DNA of 64,000 nt from NCBI RefSeq assembly GCF_018687715.1, contig NC_056766.1, positions 19,451,001-19,515,000 on the forward strand. The letters run 5' to 3'. This DNA comes from Carya illinoinensis (taxonomy: Eukaryota; Streptophyta; Magnoliopsida; Fagales; Juglandaceae). Positions 26,699-37,669 of this stretch are shown here, in pieces. Both the position numbers and the translations under genes were made by a program. A model generated the notes under the pieces. That model worked only from the letters and a program-made list of their open reading frames with translations, was not told the DNA's origin and made no database searches. Within the stretch, counting starts at the first letter, position 1. Each line of letters begins with the position of its first letter.

Positions 26699-27618
26699 TG
26701 TTGCACAGATGACTAACACAAGAGGGGAGATGAATTTGATTGTATTTAAAAATTAAAAATTATAAATCAAATACATAATATAAAATATAAACAAAATACG
26801 AAACATTAATAAATATAAAGCGTTAAGGTAAGAGAGAAGTAAACTCAGTATGTTAACGAGATTCAGCCCCAGTACCTATGTCCTCATCTCAAGCTACCCC
26901 TTGAGAATTCTAAGGTATAAAGATTGTATACCTCATCTCAAGTATAAACTTTTCACTTTTAAAAAAAAAATCAAATAAAAGTCTATTCTTTTCAATTTTC
27001 AAAGACAATATCATTCACTTTTCAAAAATTTCAAATAAAATTTTCTTCTTTTTCATTTATCAAAGACAATATCATTCATTTTTCAAATTTCAAACCCAAT
27101 ATTTTTATTTTTCACATATGATAAAAGGAATACTATTTACTTTTCAAAATATTCAAATAAAATATCTACCTTTTGCATAAGTCAAAAAAAGCATCAATTA
27201 CTTTTGAAAATATTCAAACAAAGTATGCACATGTGGAAGATGATAATGTACATGTGAAAGAAGACAATCAATCATGTCATGTCATGTCATGTACATGTGA
27301 AAGAAGACAATCAATCATTTTTCAAATTTTTAAATTTAATTTTCAAAATATTCATGTACATGTGGAAAATATATTTTAATACTTTATAATAAAATATAAT
27401 TTTGAGTATTAATCCTAATTTCAAATTTTTTAAGAGATGTACAACATTACTCTATGAGTTTTAATGTGAGATTGTTTCATTCTTGCTTATGCTTAGTTCC
27501 TTAATTTGCTTAATTCCATTATGTAAACAACTTGAGTTTGAGACTCATTTATTCTTTGAATTCATTTATTATCATTAAAATCTATGTGTAGATATATAAT
27601 TACATGAAACTTGAAAAT
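26699..27618 (-). repeat. Copia 5' LTR (outermost copy), split by gypsy insertion
   Basis: This is the only right-side copy that runs beyond the array breakpoint to the true LTR edge. It continues past the gypsy element at 37108-37119 and ends TTTAACA before the TTCAT duplication. It totals about 932 bp against 1264 bp for the left LTR, because it lacks the TATA-box segment. It contains a small duplication of GTACATGTGAAAGAAGACAA around 27248-27310. Confidence 0.85.
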
Positions 27619-29789
27619 TGTGACGCCCCCAAAATCCCCACGCCCGAACACGGGGAAGTTGAGACGTCCGGATGGTGACAACCCGGGTCACCATCCCATC
27701 GTCGGGTGCCGAGTGTGTGCAAGGCAACAGATGTGTACAGAGAAACTCGCAGCGGATAAAGAAAGTCATAACTAAGTACCAGAATTTTTCTTAACGTAAA
27801 ACAAGCTGTTTAAAACGTACATAGATAAATATTACAAAACACGACTACAGTTTTAAACAAATATAAAGATAGCATCAGCAACCCGGCGGAGCCGCATCCT
27901 CGGGCTCAGCCTCCTCCTCTTCGTCCTCTAACTCTGCACCAAAAGCTACGGAACCACGAATGGTACCGCAGGTAAGTAAAACCCAAACACTACCAGATAA
28001 AAACACATAAAACTCATACAAGATGCATGAAACATGCCCAATGCACAAAGCCCACAAAAACCCAAGTTTTCCACACACGCCAAAAAAACCCATTTGGCCC
28101 AAAAGCATATCCTTTATGAAAAACACGCCAAAAGTCACATTTGGCCGCCAAAAGTCCATTTGGCCCAATATCTCGCCGGAAGTCCATCCGGCCCAATATC
28201 TCGCCAGAAGTCCATCTGGCCCACGCCAAAAGTCACATTGGCCTCATAAACCATTATCCAATTTTAACCGTATGCACCATGACCTCCCCTAGGGGTCATC
28301 CGCACACCCTGGCTCCAGTGTCACACCGCAGAGTACCACCACGCATGTGACACCTAACAAGCGATGCCCAGTTCCGCGCCCCGCGCGTGCGTAGCCAAGC
28401 ATCCTCTAGCCCTCGCCAGCGAAGGGCCACGGAGTCGGTGAGTAGGGCGATGCCCGGTTCCATGCCCGGCACGTTCGTAGCCAAGCATCCCCTAGTCCCG
28501 CTCCCGTCATCTCTCTCGATAACTCAGGGTACATCACTCAGTTTATTCCGCTCCCGAGTGACCAGAGGAGCTCCACCGAGATAATAACCCATCCCGGCTT
28601 GGGCTCGTGATACACACGCACCCGTAAAACCACTCACGCCAATACACAGACTTTTCACATAAGACCACAAACACACGTGCATGCACCATGAAATGCCATA
28701 TCAATGCATAATAAAATAATCCAACAAACATAAACAATTAAACAGACAACTCCGTCCTCCATCCATCCGACCCCCGAAACTCCTCGGACTCAGTCCGGAA
28801 TCAACAACCAACAACAGTAAAATATATTGAATGAGCGATATATATATTTAAATCTGAAAATAGGGTTTGGAAAATACTTACAGCGCTATACGGCAATTTT
28901 AGAAAACAAGCGGCGTTGCAAGCGGTGGAAAAACAGCAACGTCACAGTGAAAATTCACTGTGGCCGTGGGTCTGAAAAACCCACTTTTGAACGGGGACAA
29001 ACTAGGACACGAGATTGATGGGGGATGGTCAAGGGATGGTTGTGAAGCTAAAGGAAGTGACGGACGGCCGTGGGTGGCGGCGGAATGGCCGGAAATGGCC
29101 GAAAATGGCAAATCGGAAAACAAGCTCGTGGGAGCTGCTCCGGTGGTCGATGGAGGCCGGAAATGGGTGGGTTAGGACGGCAAGGGACCGGTGATGAAGT
29201 GGTGAAGAAATGGTGGCCGGAGGTGGAGCGACGGCGGCGGATCGGAGTGAAATCCGTGCGCCCTTTGGAAGCTTTTTCCGGCCAAATGGCCGGCCGGTTG
29301 GGGGTGGTTTTCGGTGGGGAGGTGCACCGGAGGGAGGGGGAACTTTTGGGACCGGTAGGGGTCCGGTTGGTGGCCAGACGGCGCTGGGCTGGAGGAGAGA
29401 GAGAGACGACACGGGGGAGAGGGAGGAGAGAGAGAGAGAGCACGGGGGGGTTCGGTCGAGCGGGAGAGGAGAGAAAGAAAAGAAAAAAAAAAAGAAAAAA
29501 GAAGGAAAAAGGAAAAGAAGGGAAAAGAAAAAGGAAAAAGAGGAAAAAGGAAAAAGATGTAGGGAAAAGAGGAGGTCCAATCCTCTTTTCGGGAAGCAAA
29601 ACTAACCCGCCAAAAGATTAAAAACCACAAAACAACTAAAGAAAAAAAAAACACAACATCAAATAAACTAAATTAAATTAAAAACCCAATTTTTTTAAAA
29701 CGAAAATAAATTAAAATAAATAGCTAATATATTAATTAAAATAAAAACAAATATTTCAGCGAAAATACACTCAAAAACGGGTCATCACA
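27619..29789 (-). repeat. Gypsy 3' LTR (left)
   Basis: Plus-strand TGTGACGCC to GGGTCATCACA. It contains a GC-rich segment (28960-29450), a purine-rich tract (29400-29570) and a short tandem block near 28110-28245. Open frames of 60-183 codons on both strands inside it are artefacts of base composition; the same frames recur in the other LTR. Confidence 0.95.
28110..28245. repeat. Short tandem block inside the gypsy LTR
   Basis: Three to four diverged copies of a ~30-bp unit around AAGTCCATTTGGCCCAATAT. It is present identically placed in the other LTR at about 35427-35562. It could be an enhancer-like LTR repeat; no function can be shown from sequence. Confidence 0.7.
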
Positions 29790-29802
29790 TCCTCCCCTCC
29801 TT
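29790..29802 (-). promoter_or_regulatory. Gypsy polypurine tract
   Basis: The minus strand reads AAGGAGGGGAGGA directly abutting the 3' LTR, the expected primer for plus-strand synthesis. Confidence 0.85.
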
Positions 29803-29909
29803 AAAAACAATTTCGTCCTCGAAATTGCAAGATCACCACCAACTTAAACCAAGCCACACAAACGTACATAAGCCAACTGTGATACAAAAAAACATGATAC
29901 ATACCTTCT

Positions 29910-32900
29910 TCATTCAAACAAATACGGGTACTGCTCCCTCATGTCCGCTGCTCGCTCCCAAGAGAAGTCTTGAGCTAACGGATCTCCCCAAGCCACTTTA
30001 ACTAAAGGTATCGCCTTGGACCTCAACTGTTGCTCCTTCCAATCCAAAATCTGCGACGGAACAACTTCGTAAGTGAGATCCGGTTGCAACTGAATACCTG
30101 CTGGGTCGATGAAGCGAGGCTCTTGCTGCCCAAAGCTCTTCTTCAGGGATGATACGTGGAAGACATCATGAACATCCCCGAAATAATCCGGCAAAGCAAC
30201 TCTATAGGCAACGGACCCTACTCTCTCCAGAATCTGAAAAGGGCCGACGTACCTCGGATCTAGTTTCCTTTTCTTACCAAAACGCTTAACACCTCTCATG
30301 GGAGAGACTTTAAGATAAACCCAATCACCAACTTCAAATGACAATTCTCTCCTCCTGGTATCAGCGTAGCTTTTCTGGCGACTCTGAGCTGCCGCCATTT
30401 TATCTCTAATGATCCGGACTTGGCTTTGCATTTCCTGAATTATTTCGGGTCCAATTACCCTACTCTCCCCAACTTCATCCCAACACAAGGGCGACCTACA
30501 CTTTCTCCCATAAAGAGCTTCATAGGGAGCCATCTGAATGGTCACATGGTAGCTGTTATTGTAGGCAAACTCAATGAGCGGCAAGTGATTTTCCCAACTT
30601 CCTTGGAATTCCAGGACACATGCTCGCAGCATGTCTTCCAGAGTCTGAATGGTGCGTTCTGACTGGCCGTCTGTCTGCGGGTGATAAGCAGTGCTGAACT
30701 TCAACTTAGTACCCAAAGCTGCCTGTAAACTCTTCCAGAACTGCGATGTGAACCTCGGGTCTCGATCCGACACTATAGTCTTTGGTATGCCATGTAGCCG
30801 CACTATCTCCTTGACATACAAACGGGTCAACTTACCCAAAGAGTCGGTGTTGTTAACAGGCAGAAAATGAGCACTCTTCGTTAACCGGTCCACGATCACC
30901 CAAACAGAGTTCTTCCCACTAGGCGTTCTCGGCAAACCCACTACGAAGTCCATCGTGATGTCATCCCACTTCCACTCAGGTATAGGGAGGGGTTGGAGCA
31001 TGCCTGCAGGTCTCTGATGCTCAGCCTTTACCTGACGACACGTGTGGCATTTCTCCACATATAAGGCAACGTCCTTCTTCATTCCATCCCACCAGTAATT
31101 TTTCTTCAAATCACGATACATCTTTGTACTGCCGGGATGAACTGAATACGGGGCCGCATGAGCTTCCGCCATGATTCGTTCTTTGAAATCTGAGTCCTTC
31201 GGGACCACTCTGCGATCTCGGAACCGAAGTACCCCATCACTATCCATGCTATAATGCAACGACCCTCGAGATTTTCGGACTCTTTTCCTGATGTTCAGCA
31301 GCTTCTGATCCTTTCTTTGGAGAGCTTTCAATTCTTCAAAATCTATTACCCGAATGTCCAGAACTGAAGACAAAATCTCTACTTGCTGCGAACTCTCTAT
31401 AAGGAGCCTTCTCATCCCATAAAGTAACGAATCCATTTCTGACGGTTTGGCTTCATCCTCCAAATGAGACTTCCGGCTCAAAGCATCAGCCACTATATTA
31501 GCCTTCCCCGGGTGGTACTTGATCTCACACTGATAGTCACTGATTAGCTCTAGCCAACGCCTCTGCCTCATATTCAAATTTTTCTGGGAAAACAAATGCT
31601 TCAAGCTCTTATGATCAGTAAATACCTCACAAGCTTCCCCATACAAGAAATGCCGCCAGATCTTGAGTGCAAAAACAATCGCAGCCAACTCTAGATCATG
31701 CGTCGGATAATTCTTCTCATGGTCCTTAAGCTGACGAGATGCATAGGCTACAACCCGTCCTTCCTGCATAAGGACACAACCCAAACCGAACTTAGACGCA
31801 TCACTGAAGACTACAAACGGCTTATGCGGTTCTGGGAGTGCTAACACTGGTGCCGTCGTCAACCTGTTCTTCAATTCCTGGAAGCTTCTCTCACATTTCT
31901 CTGACCAAACAAATTCTGTATTCTTCCGAGTCAAAGCTGTGAGAGGTCCGGATAAGCGAGCAAAACCCTCTACAAACCTTCGGTAGTAACCGGCGAGCCC
32001 CAAGAAACTCCTGATCTCGCGTACTGTAGTTGGGCGTGGCCATGACAAAATGGCTTCTACCTTACTAGGATCAACTGCCACTCCACCCTGGGAAATTACA
32101 TGCCCAAGAAATTTAACTTCTTCCAACCAGAACTCACACTTGCTGAGCTTGGCGTACAACTGGTGCTCTCTCAATTTCTCAAGTACCAAACTAGGATGAT
32201 ACACATGCTCTTCAACATCTCGGGAATAAATCAGTATATCATCGATAAATACTACCACAAAGGAATCCAGGTAAGGTTGAAACACCCTATTCATCAAATC
32301 CATGAACGCTGCAGGGGCATTAGCTAACCCAAACGGCATCACCTTAAATTCATAATGCCCATACCTCGACCTGAAAGCAGTTTTAGGCACATCCTGGTCT
32401 CTGATTCTCAGCTGGTAGTATCCCGACCTCAGATCAATCTTAGAGAACACGGCTGCTCCTTGAAGTTGGTCAAATAAATCATCTATCCGCGGGAGAGGAT
32501 ATTTATTTTTGATGGTCACCTTGTTCAACTCCCGATAGTCAATGCACATACGAAGGGTTCCATCTTTCTTCTTAACAAATAAAACTGGTGCACCCCACGG
32601 CGACGTACTAGGCTGAATAAATCTCTTCTCTACCAGTTCTTGCAACTGAGTCTTCAACTCTTTCAATTCAGCCGGTGCCATGCGATAAGGAGCTTTATGC
32701 ACAGGAGCCGCTCCAGGTTCCAAATCTATGACAAACTCCATCTCTCGAACAGGGGGTAGTCCGGGCAAGTCATCCACAAACACATCGGGGAACTCTTCCA
32801 CAACTGGAATGTCTGCCAAGGACTTCTTCTCAGACGGCGTGGACACCATCTGAACCAAGAATGCATCCGCTCCCCATGCAATCTCTCTTCTTGCCTGTAT

Positions 32901-33292
32901 CGCCGATATAATCATCGGCTTTTCTTTTAATCTACTCCCCGCGAATTCCAGACAATCACCATCCGGAAGCTGAAAGCTAATTGTCCGACTTCTGCAATTA
33001 ATAGTCGCAGAATATCGGTATAGCCAATCCATCCCGAGGATGATATCAAAACCCAACAGCTTGAATACCACCAGATCAGCATCCAAAAACCTTCCCTCAA
33101 AATTTAACGGGCATCCCAAAGCAACCTTGGAACACCACACCATCTCGCCATCGGGTAGCGCCACTACCATAGCCTTCGGCAACGGTTCCGTGACCAAGTT
33201 ACACACCCGAGCAAACGTGGAAGACACAAACGATCGTGAAGCACCGGAATCAAACAAAGTACAAGCATAAAACTCATACAAACGGACTCTTC
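29910..33292 (-). CDS. Gypsy pol: protease, RT, RNase H, integrase, chromodomain
   Basis: An uninterrupted frame (1152 codons counted from an ATG at 33368 that lies inside the candidate intron). Using that numbering: protease DSGAS at 40-44; reverse transcriptase about 205-420 with catalytic FIDD at 374-377; RNase H with first Asp at 523; integrase zinc finger H737, H744, C774, C777; integrase core D807, D868, E904; GPY/F module VGPF at 1041-1044; chromodomain-like tail about 1100-1146 ending [12 protein letters not shown]. All catalytic residues I can check are present. There is no natural start codon at the exon-like boundary: pol is probably made as a Gag-Pol fusion after removal of the 100-nt segment between the two frames. 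Products would act in retrotransposon particles, with the chromodomain guiding integration (known for the family). Confidence 0.95.
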
Positions 33293-33392
33293 CTGAACCA
33301 AACACACAACCCATGAAATCCAAAAAAAAAACAACGAAGAAACCAAATGCACCAAAAATTAAATCCAACTTAAAAATTAAATTAATCCATAC
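33293..33392 (-). other. Candidate 100-nt intron between gag and pol
   Basis: The minus strand has ACAG|GTATGG at the 5' border and a T-rich stretch ending TTTGGTTCAG|GAAG at the 3' border. The segment is markedly more T-rich than the flanking coding sequence and contains stops, including the gag stop 8 bases after the GT. Excision joins gag in frame to the protease without a stop, and the joined residues fit the usual protease leader. Unspliced RNA would yield Gag alone. Alternatives are frameshifting or internal initiation at the ATG 33368. The sequence alone does not prove splicing. Confidence 0.65.
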
Positions 33393-34656
33393 CTGTGATT
33401 ACTCCAGCATCATGGGTCGCTGGTGCCTCATCGTCCACCTCTCCGGGCGTGACAGCATAAACCCGGGCTTGCACTGCTTGTCTCGGGTTGGTTCTTCCAC
33501 CGTGTCTACCTCCACGGCTTCCTTGAGCTCTAACGGGGCAATCCCGAGCAATATGCCCCACTTGGCCGCACCGATAACACTGGGGTCCGCTACTCGTCCG
33601 ACACTCGCCCTCATGAGCTCTATTACAAACTCCACAAACAGGCATACGTCCTCCCATGCGAACACTGGAGGATGCTTGAGATCGGGTTCCAGTCCGCTGA
33701 ACAAACTTCTGAGGCGAACCCGAGCTGCTTCCTTCACCAGAAAAACTCCGCCTCTTTTGCCCTGGAGGGGAGCCCATACACAGATTATTTTCCCGCTCTA
33801 CAAGGGTGGCCACATCCACTACCTCCTGAAAAGTGGATATCCGAAGGCTGACCACCATACGGCGTATATCAGGGCGTAGCCCTTCCTGAAAACGATCTGC
33901 TCGCATCTCCTCAGTGGCGACAAGATGAGGAGCAAACCGCTCAAGTTCTATGAACCTCCGGGCGTATTGTTCCACTGTTGCGCCCCCTTGGACCAGATTG
34001 GAGAACTCTCTTGCCTTTTGCTTCCTTACCGATGCGGGAAAGAAGCGGTCATTGAACTCTTTCTTGAAACGCTGCCAGGTCACCGCAGCGAAAGATCCCA
34101 ATTCAGATTCCAACAGCACCCTCTTGGTATCCCACCAATCAGAAGCAGTGCCCTGCAAGAGGTAGCTGGCGTAAAGTACTTGTTGTGCCTCAGTGCACCC
34201 GCACACCTCAAAGGTCTTCTCCAGATCTTTGATCCATTTTCCAGCCTGAACTGGATCCTCATTTCTCGCGAAGTGTGGAGTCCGATGTGCTAGGAAGCGC
34301 TTATAGGTGCATCCGGCCTGCACCATGCTGCTGGACCCTCCTGGATACATCCAAGGTCCTCCCTGATATGGCCAAGGACCTCCTGGTTGTGGCCAATACC
34401 CTCCTTGTTGCGGACAAGGTTCTCCTGACGGAGGATAAGGTCCTCCTGATGGTGGACAAGGCCCTCCTGATGGTGGCCAAGGACCCCCTTGTGGTGGCCA
34501 AGGTCCTTGTGGTGGCCAAGGCCCTGCCTGTTGGGACCTCGCACTCTGTTGCATAAACTCCGTCATCTGCCGAATTGCTTCGGCTATGGAGTCATCTCTG
34601 GAGGTATTTTCTTGCGGTTCCTGAGTATTTTTCCTTGGTCTCCCTGGTCTCCCCAT
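33382..34656 (-). CDS. Gypsy gag, 424 aa, capsid plus CCHC zinc knuckle
   Basis: This complete frame starts at the first ATG downstream of the primer site and begins MGRPGRPRK. Residues about 40-110 are a proline/glycine/glutamine-rich array of PWPP-QGG-like units. A retrotransposon gag capsid domain follows (about 140-260; [29 protein letters not shown]). A CX2CX4HX4C knuckle, [14 protein letters not shown], sits at about 360-373, and the tail is arginine/glycine-rich. The protein would package element RNA in cytoplasmic particles (known for the family). It ends in a stop that lies inside the candidate gag-pol intron. Confidence 0.95.
   Translation of the reverse strand: MGRPGRPRKNTQEPQENTSRDDSIAEAIRQMTEFMQQSARSQQAGPWPPQGPWPPQGGPWPPSGGPCPPSGGPYPPSGEPCPQQGGYWPQPGGPWPYQGGPWMYPGGSSSMVQAGCTYKRFLAHRTPHFARNEDPVQAGKWIKDLEKTFEVCGCTEAQQVLYASYLLQGTASDWWDTKRVLLESELGSFAAVTWQRFKKEFNDRFFPASVRKQKAREFSNLVQGGATVEQYARRFIELERFAPHLVATEEMRADRFQEGLRPDIRRMVVSLRISTFQEVVDVATLVERENNLCMGSPPGQKRRSFSGEGSSSGSPQKFVQRTGTRSQASSSVRMGGRMPVCGVCNRAHEGECRTSSGPQCYRCGQVGHIARDCPVRAQGSRGGRHGGRTNPRQAVQARVYAVTPGEVDDEAPATHDAGVITGMD
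34305..34550 (-). repeat. Minisatellite coding the Pro/Gly-rich gag repeats
   Basis: About a dozen imperfect copies of an ~18-bp unit (GGTGGCCAAGG-like on the plus strand) encode the PWPP/GGP motif array in Gag. The repeat keeps the frame open on several frames, so overlapping frames here are shadows. Confidence 0.8.
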
Positions 34657-34921
34657 ATTCCCGTCACAACACTACTCTTGACCCTCCTTTAAGAAAACAA
34701 ATAAAACCATCATAAAATCAACAAAAACAAAAACAGCACAACACAGCAAGAAACAAAAGAAACCAGCATGCCAAAACATAACTAAATAAATAAAAACAAA
34801 CAAACAAGCTCACACAAATAAAACAAATAAGATAACTATACTTAACATAATTTTCAAAACACAACTTTAAAAACATTCTGGTACTACCTACGGGACATGT
34901 GGTTTTACCCAGAGCCAAACC

Positions 34922-34933
34922 GCTCTGATACCA
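34922..34933 (-). promoter_or_regulatory. Gypsy primer-binding site
   Basis: The minus strand reads TGGTATCAGAGC two bases inside the 5' LTR, a perfect initiator-Met tRNA primer site. Confidence 0.93.
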
Positions 34934-34935
34934 CC

Positions 34936-37102
34936 TGTGACGCCCCCAAAATCCCCACGCCCGAACACGGGGAAGTTGAGACGTCCGGATGGTGACAACC
35001 CGGGTCACCATCCCATCGTCGGGTGCCGAGTGTGTGCAAGGCAACAGATGTGTACAGAGAAACTCGCAGCGGATAAAGAAAGTCATAACTAAGTACCAGA
35101 ATTTTTCTTAACGTAAAACAAGCTGTTTAAAACGTACATAGATAAATATTACAAAACACGACTACAGTTTTAAACAAATATAAAGATAGCATCAGCAACC
35201 CGGCGGAGCCGCATCCTCGGGCTCAGCCTCCTCCTCTTCGTCCTCTAACTCTGCACCAAAAGCTACGGAACCACGAATGGTACCGCAGGTAAGTAAAACC
35301 CAAACACTACCAGATAAAAACACATAAAACTCATACAAGATGCATGAAACATGCCCAATGCACAAAGCCCACAAAAACCCAAGTTTTCCACACACGCCAA
35401 AAAAACCCATTTGGCCCAAAAGCATATCCTTTATGAAAAACACGCTAAAAGTCACATTTGGCCGCCAAAAGTCCATTTGGCCCAATATCTCGCCGGAAGT
35501 CCATCCGGCCCAATATCTCGCCAGAAGTCCATCTGGCCCACGCCAAAAGTCACATTGGCCTCATAAACCATTATCCAATTTTAACCGTATGCACCATGAC
35601 CTCCCCTAGGGGTCATCCGCACACCCTGGCTCCAGTGTCACACCGCAGAGTACCACCACGCATGTGACACCTAACAAGCGATGCCCAGTTCCGCGCCCCG
35701 CGCGTGCGTAGCCAAGCATCCTCTAGCCCTCGCCAGCGAAGGGCCACGGAGTCGGTGAGTAGGGTGATGCCCGGTTCCATGCCCGGCACGTTCGTAGCCA
35801 AGCATCCCCTAGTCCCGCTCCCGTCATCTCTCTCGATAACTCAGGGTACATCACTCAGTTTATTCCGCTCCCGAGTGACCAGAGGAGCTCCACCGAGATA
35901 ATAACCCATCCCGACTTGGGCTCGTGATACACACGCACCCGTAAAACCACTCACGCCAATACACAGACTTTTCACATAAGACCACAAACACACGTGCATG
36001 CACCATGAAATGCCATATCAATGCATAATAAAATAATCCAACAAACATAAACAATTAAACAGACAACTCCGTCCTCCATCCATCCGACCCCCGAAACTCC
36101 TCGGACTCAGTCCGGAATCAACAACCAACAACAGTAAAATATATTGAATGAGCGATATATATATTTAAATCTGAAAATAGGGTTTGGAAAATACTTACAG
36201 CGCTATACGGCAATTTTAGAAAACAAGCGGCGTTGCAAGCGGCGGAAAAACAGCAACGTCACAGTGAAAATTCACTGTGGCCGTGGGTCTGAAAAACCCA
36301 CTTTTGAACGGGGACAAACTAGGACACGAGATTGATGGGGGATGGTCAAGGGATGGTTGTGAAGCTAAAGGAAGTGACGGACGGCCGTGGGTGGCGGCGG
36401 AATGGCCGGAAATGGCCGAAAATGGCAAATCGGAAAACAAGCTCGTGGGAGCTGCTCCGGTGGTCGATGGAGGCCGGAAATGGGTGGGTTAGGACGGCAA
36501 GGGACCGGTGATGAAGTGGTGAAGAAATGGTGGCCGGAGGTGGAGCGACGGCGGCGGATCGGAGTGAAATCCGTGCGCCCTTTGGAAGCTTTTTCCGGCC
36601 AAATGGCCGGCCGGTTGGGGGTGGTTTTCGGTGGGGAGGTGCACCGGAGGGAGGGGGAACTTTTGGGACCGGTGGGGGTCCGGTTGGTGGCCGGACGGCG
36701 CTGGGCTGGAGGAGAGAGAGAGACGACGCGGGGGAGAGGGAGGAGAGAGAGAGAGCACAGGGGGGTTCGGTCGAGCGGGAGAGGAGAGAAAGAAAAGAAA
36801 AAAAAAAGAAAAAAGAAGGAAAAAGGAAAAGAAGGGAAAAGAAAAAGGAAAAAGAGGAAAAAGGAAAAAGATGTAGGGAAAAGAGGAGGTCCAATCCTCT
36901 TTTCGGGAAGCAAAACTAACCCGCCAAAAGATTAAAAACCACAAAACAACTAAAGAAAAAAAAACACAACATCAAATAAACTAAATTAAATTAAAAACCC
37001 AATTTTTTTAAAACGCAAATAAATTAAAATAAATAGCTAATATATTAATTAAAATAAAAACAAATATTTCAGCGAAAATACACTCAAAAACGGGTCATCA
37101 CA
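34936..37102 (-). repeat. Gypsy 5' LTR (right)
   Basis: Nearly identical to the left LTR. By eye I find about nine substitutions plus a few length changes in AG and A runs over 2.17 kb. This supports a recent insertion. Confidence 0.95.
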
Positions 37103-37119
37103 AAAATTTAGGTTTAACA

Positions 37120-37669
37120 TTCATGATCCTGGAAAAATTGGATAAGTGCCACTATTTGATGCTCTTGGTCCCATTATTGAGAGGAGCATCTGGACCCACA
37201 ACCAACTGACAAACCGATCAAGGAAGCCATCAAACTCATCTACTACATCAATATCCTTGTCCTCAGTAGTTTCCCCATCACTTGAACTCTCTAGGCACCA
37301 CACTCAGATATTCAGTGTGCAGTCGAGGGATATGAAGAAAATTGACGACTGCATCCATTGAGAATCTAACTGATACACCCTGAACAAAGAAGGTGTATGC
37401 GTCATCATCCTAGCTAGCACCATCAAGTTCTCTATAGAACTCAGATACAATCACAACATGGGCAATGATCATATCCTTCATTTCGTCCTTCTGGTTGATG
37501 ATTAGTGTCTAACCACAGTCGAGAAAGACAGATGCCAAATAATGACCCTTCCATAGAAGATCCTTAAAATCCTCGATCTTCACTTGATACTCCAACAAAA
37601 TAGTCCTCTCTCAGACTTTTTTGCTGCGGGGTTGACCTGACTTGTCCCGCTTCCTTCCCCGAGAAGCCA
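37120..37669 (-). pseudogene. 5' half of the opposing-strand ORF of the CACTA element
   Basis: The minus-strand ATG at 37669 begins MASRGRKRDKSGQ. The reading then passes through several stops but keeps recognisable stretches such as VKIEDFKDLLWKGHYLASVF, VIVSEFYREL and FVQGVSVRFSMDAVVNFL. The layout (EFY block, then a V.G..V.F...A...FL block) resembles the N-terminal half of the 'putative plant transposon protein' domain. The remaining half is at 5660-6159, beyond the copia insertion. It points away from the TNP2 gene, with motif-rich DNA (37830-38460) in between that could have held a bidirectional promoter. Decayed; assignment tentative. Confidence 0.42.

Larger units (their letters stand above)
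27619..37102 (-). mobile_element. Young Ty3/gypsy chromovirus (Tekay-like), 9.5 kb, apparently complete
   Basis: Two nearly identical LTRs (2171 and 2167 bp) flank an internal region with a tRNA-Met primer site, gag, pol and polypurine tract on the minus strand. The 5-bp duplication AAAAT is present at 27614-27618 and 37103-37107. LTRs begin TGTGACG and end CATCACA. Pol order is protease, reverse transcriptase, RNase H, integrase, then a GPY/F module and a chromodomain-like tail, which defines a chromovirus. Long LTRs and domain resemblance suggest the Tekay/Del lineage (inference). No stop interrupts gag or pol apart from a candidate intron between them, so it may be autonomous. It inserted 12 bases from the end of the copia 5' LTR. 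Confidence 0.95.
6160..37119 (-). mobile_element. Ty1/copia retrotransposon, SIRE-like, expanded to 31 kb
   Basis: The element is bounded by TGTTGC at 6160 and TTTAACA at 37119, with a 5-bp target duplication TTCAT at 6155-6159 and 37120-37124. It is transcribed on the minus strand, so the 5' LTR is on the right. Order on the minus strand: 5' LTR, primer site, gag (UBN2 type with a CCHC knuckle), protease, integrase, reverse transcriptase, RNase H, polypurine tract, 3' LTR. The copia order (integrase before reverse transcriptase) is clear. Every coding domain has stops or frameshifts. Its size comes from three things: a tandem array at the 5' LTR/primer junction, a gypsy element inserted in the 5' LTR, and a LINE in the RNase H. 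The SIRE-like assignment rests on gag and reverse transcriptase resemblance and is inference. Confidence 0.9.

Noticed and set aside
13949..26700. CRISPR-like or rDNA-like spacing
   Set aside because: The units are 632 bp with no short repeat/spacer alternation, no rRNA sequence and clear LTR identity.
28014..28584. Short frames around the GGCCCAATAT repeats
   Set aside because: They are translations of a short LTR tandem block and are duplicated exactly in the other LTR.
29029..29654. Overlapping 130-183-codon frames on both strands in the gypsy LTR (and at 36346-36944)
   Set aside because: They coincide with GC-rich and purine-rich LTR sequence, exist on both strands at once and appear in both LTRs; composition artefacts.
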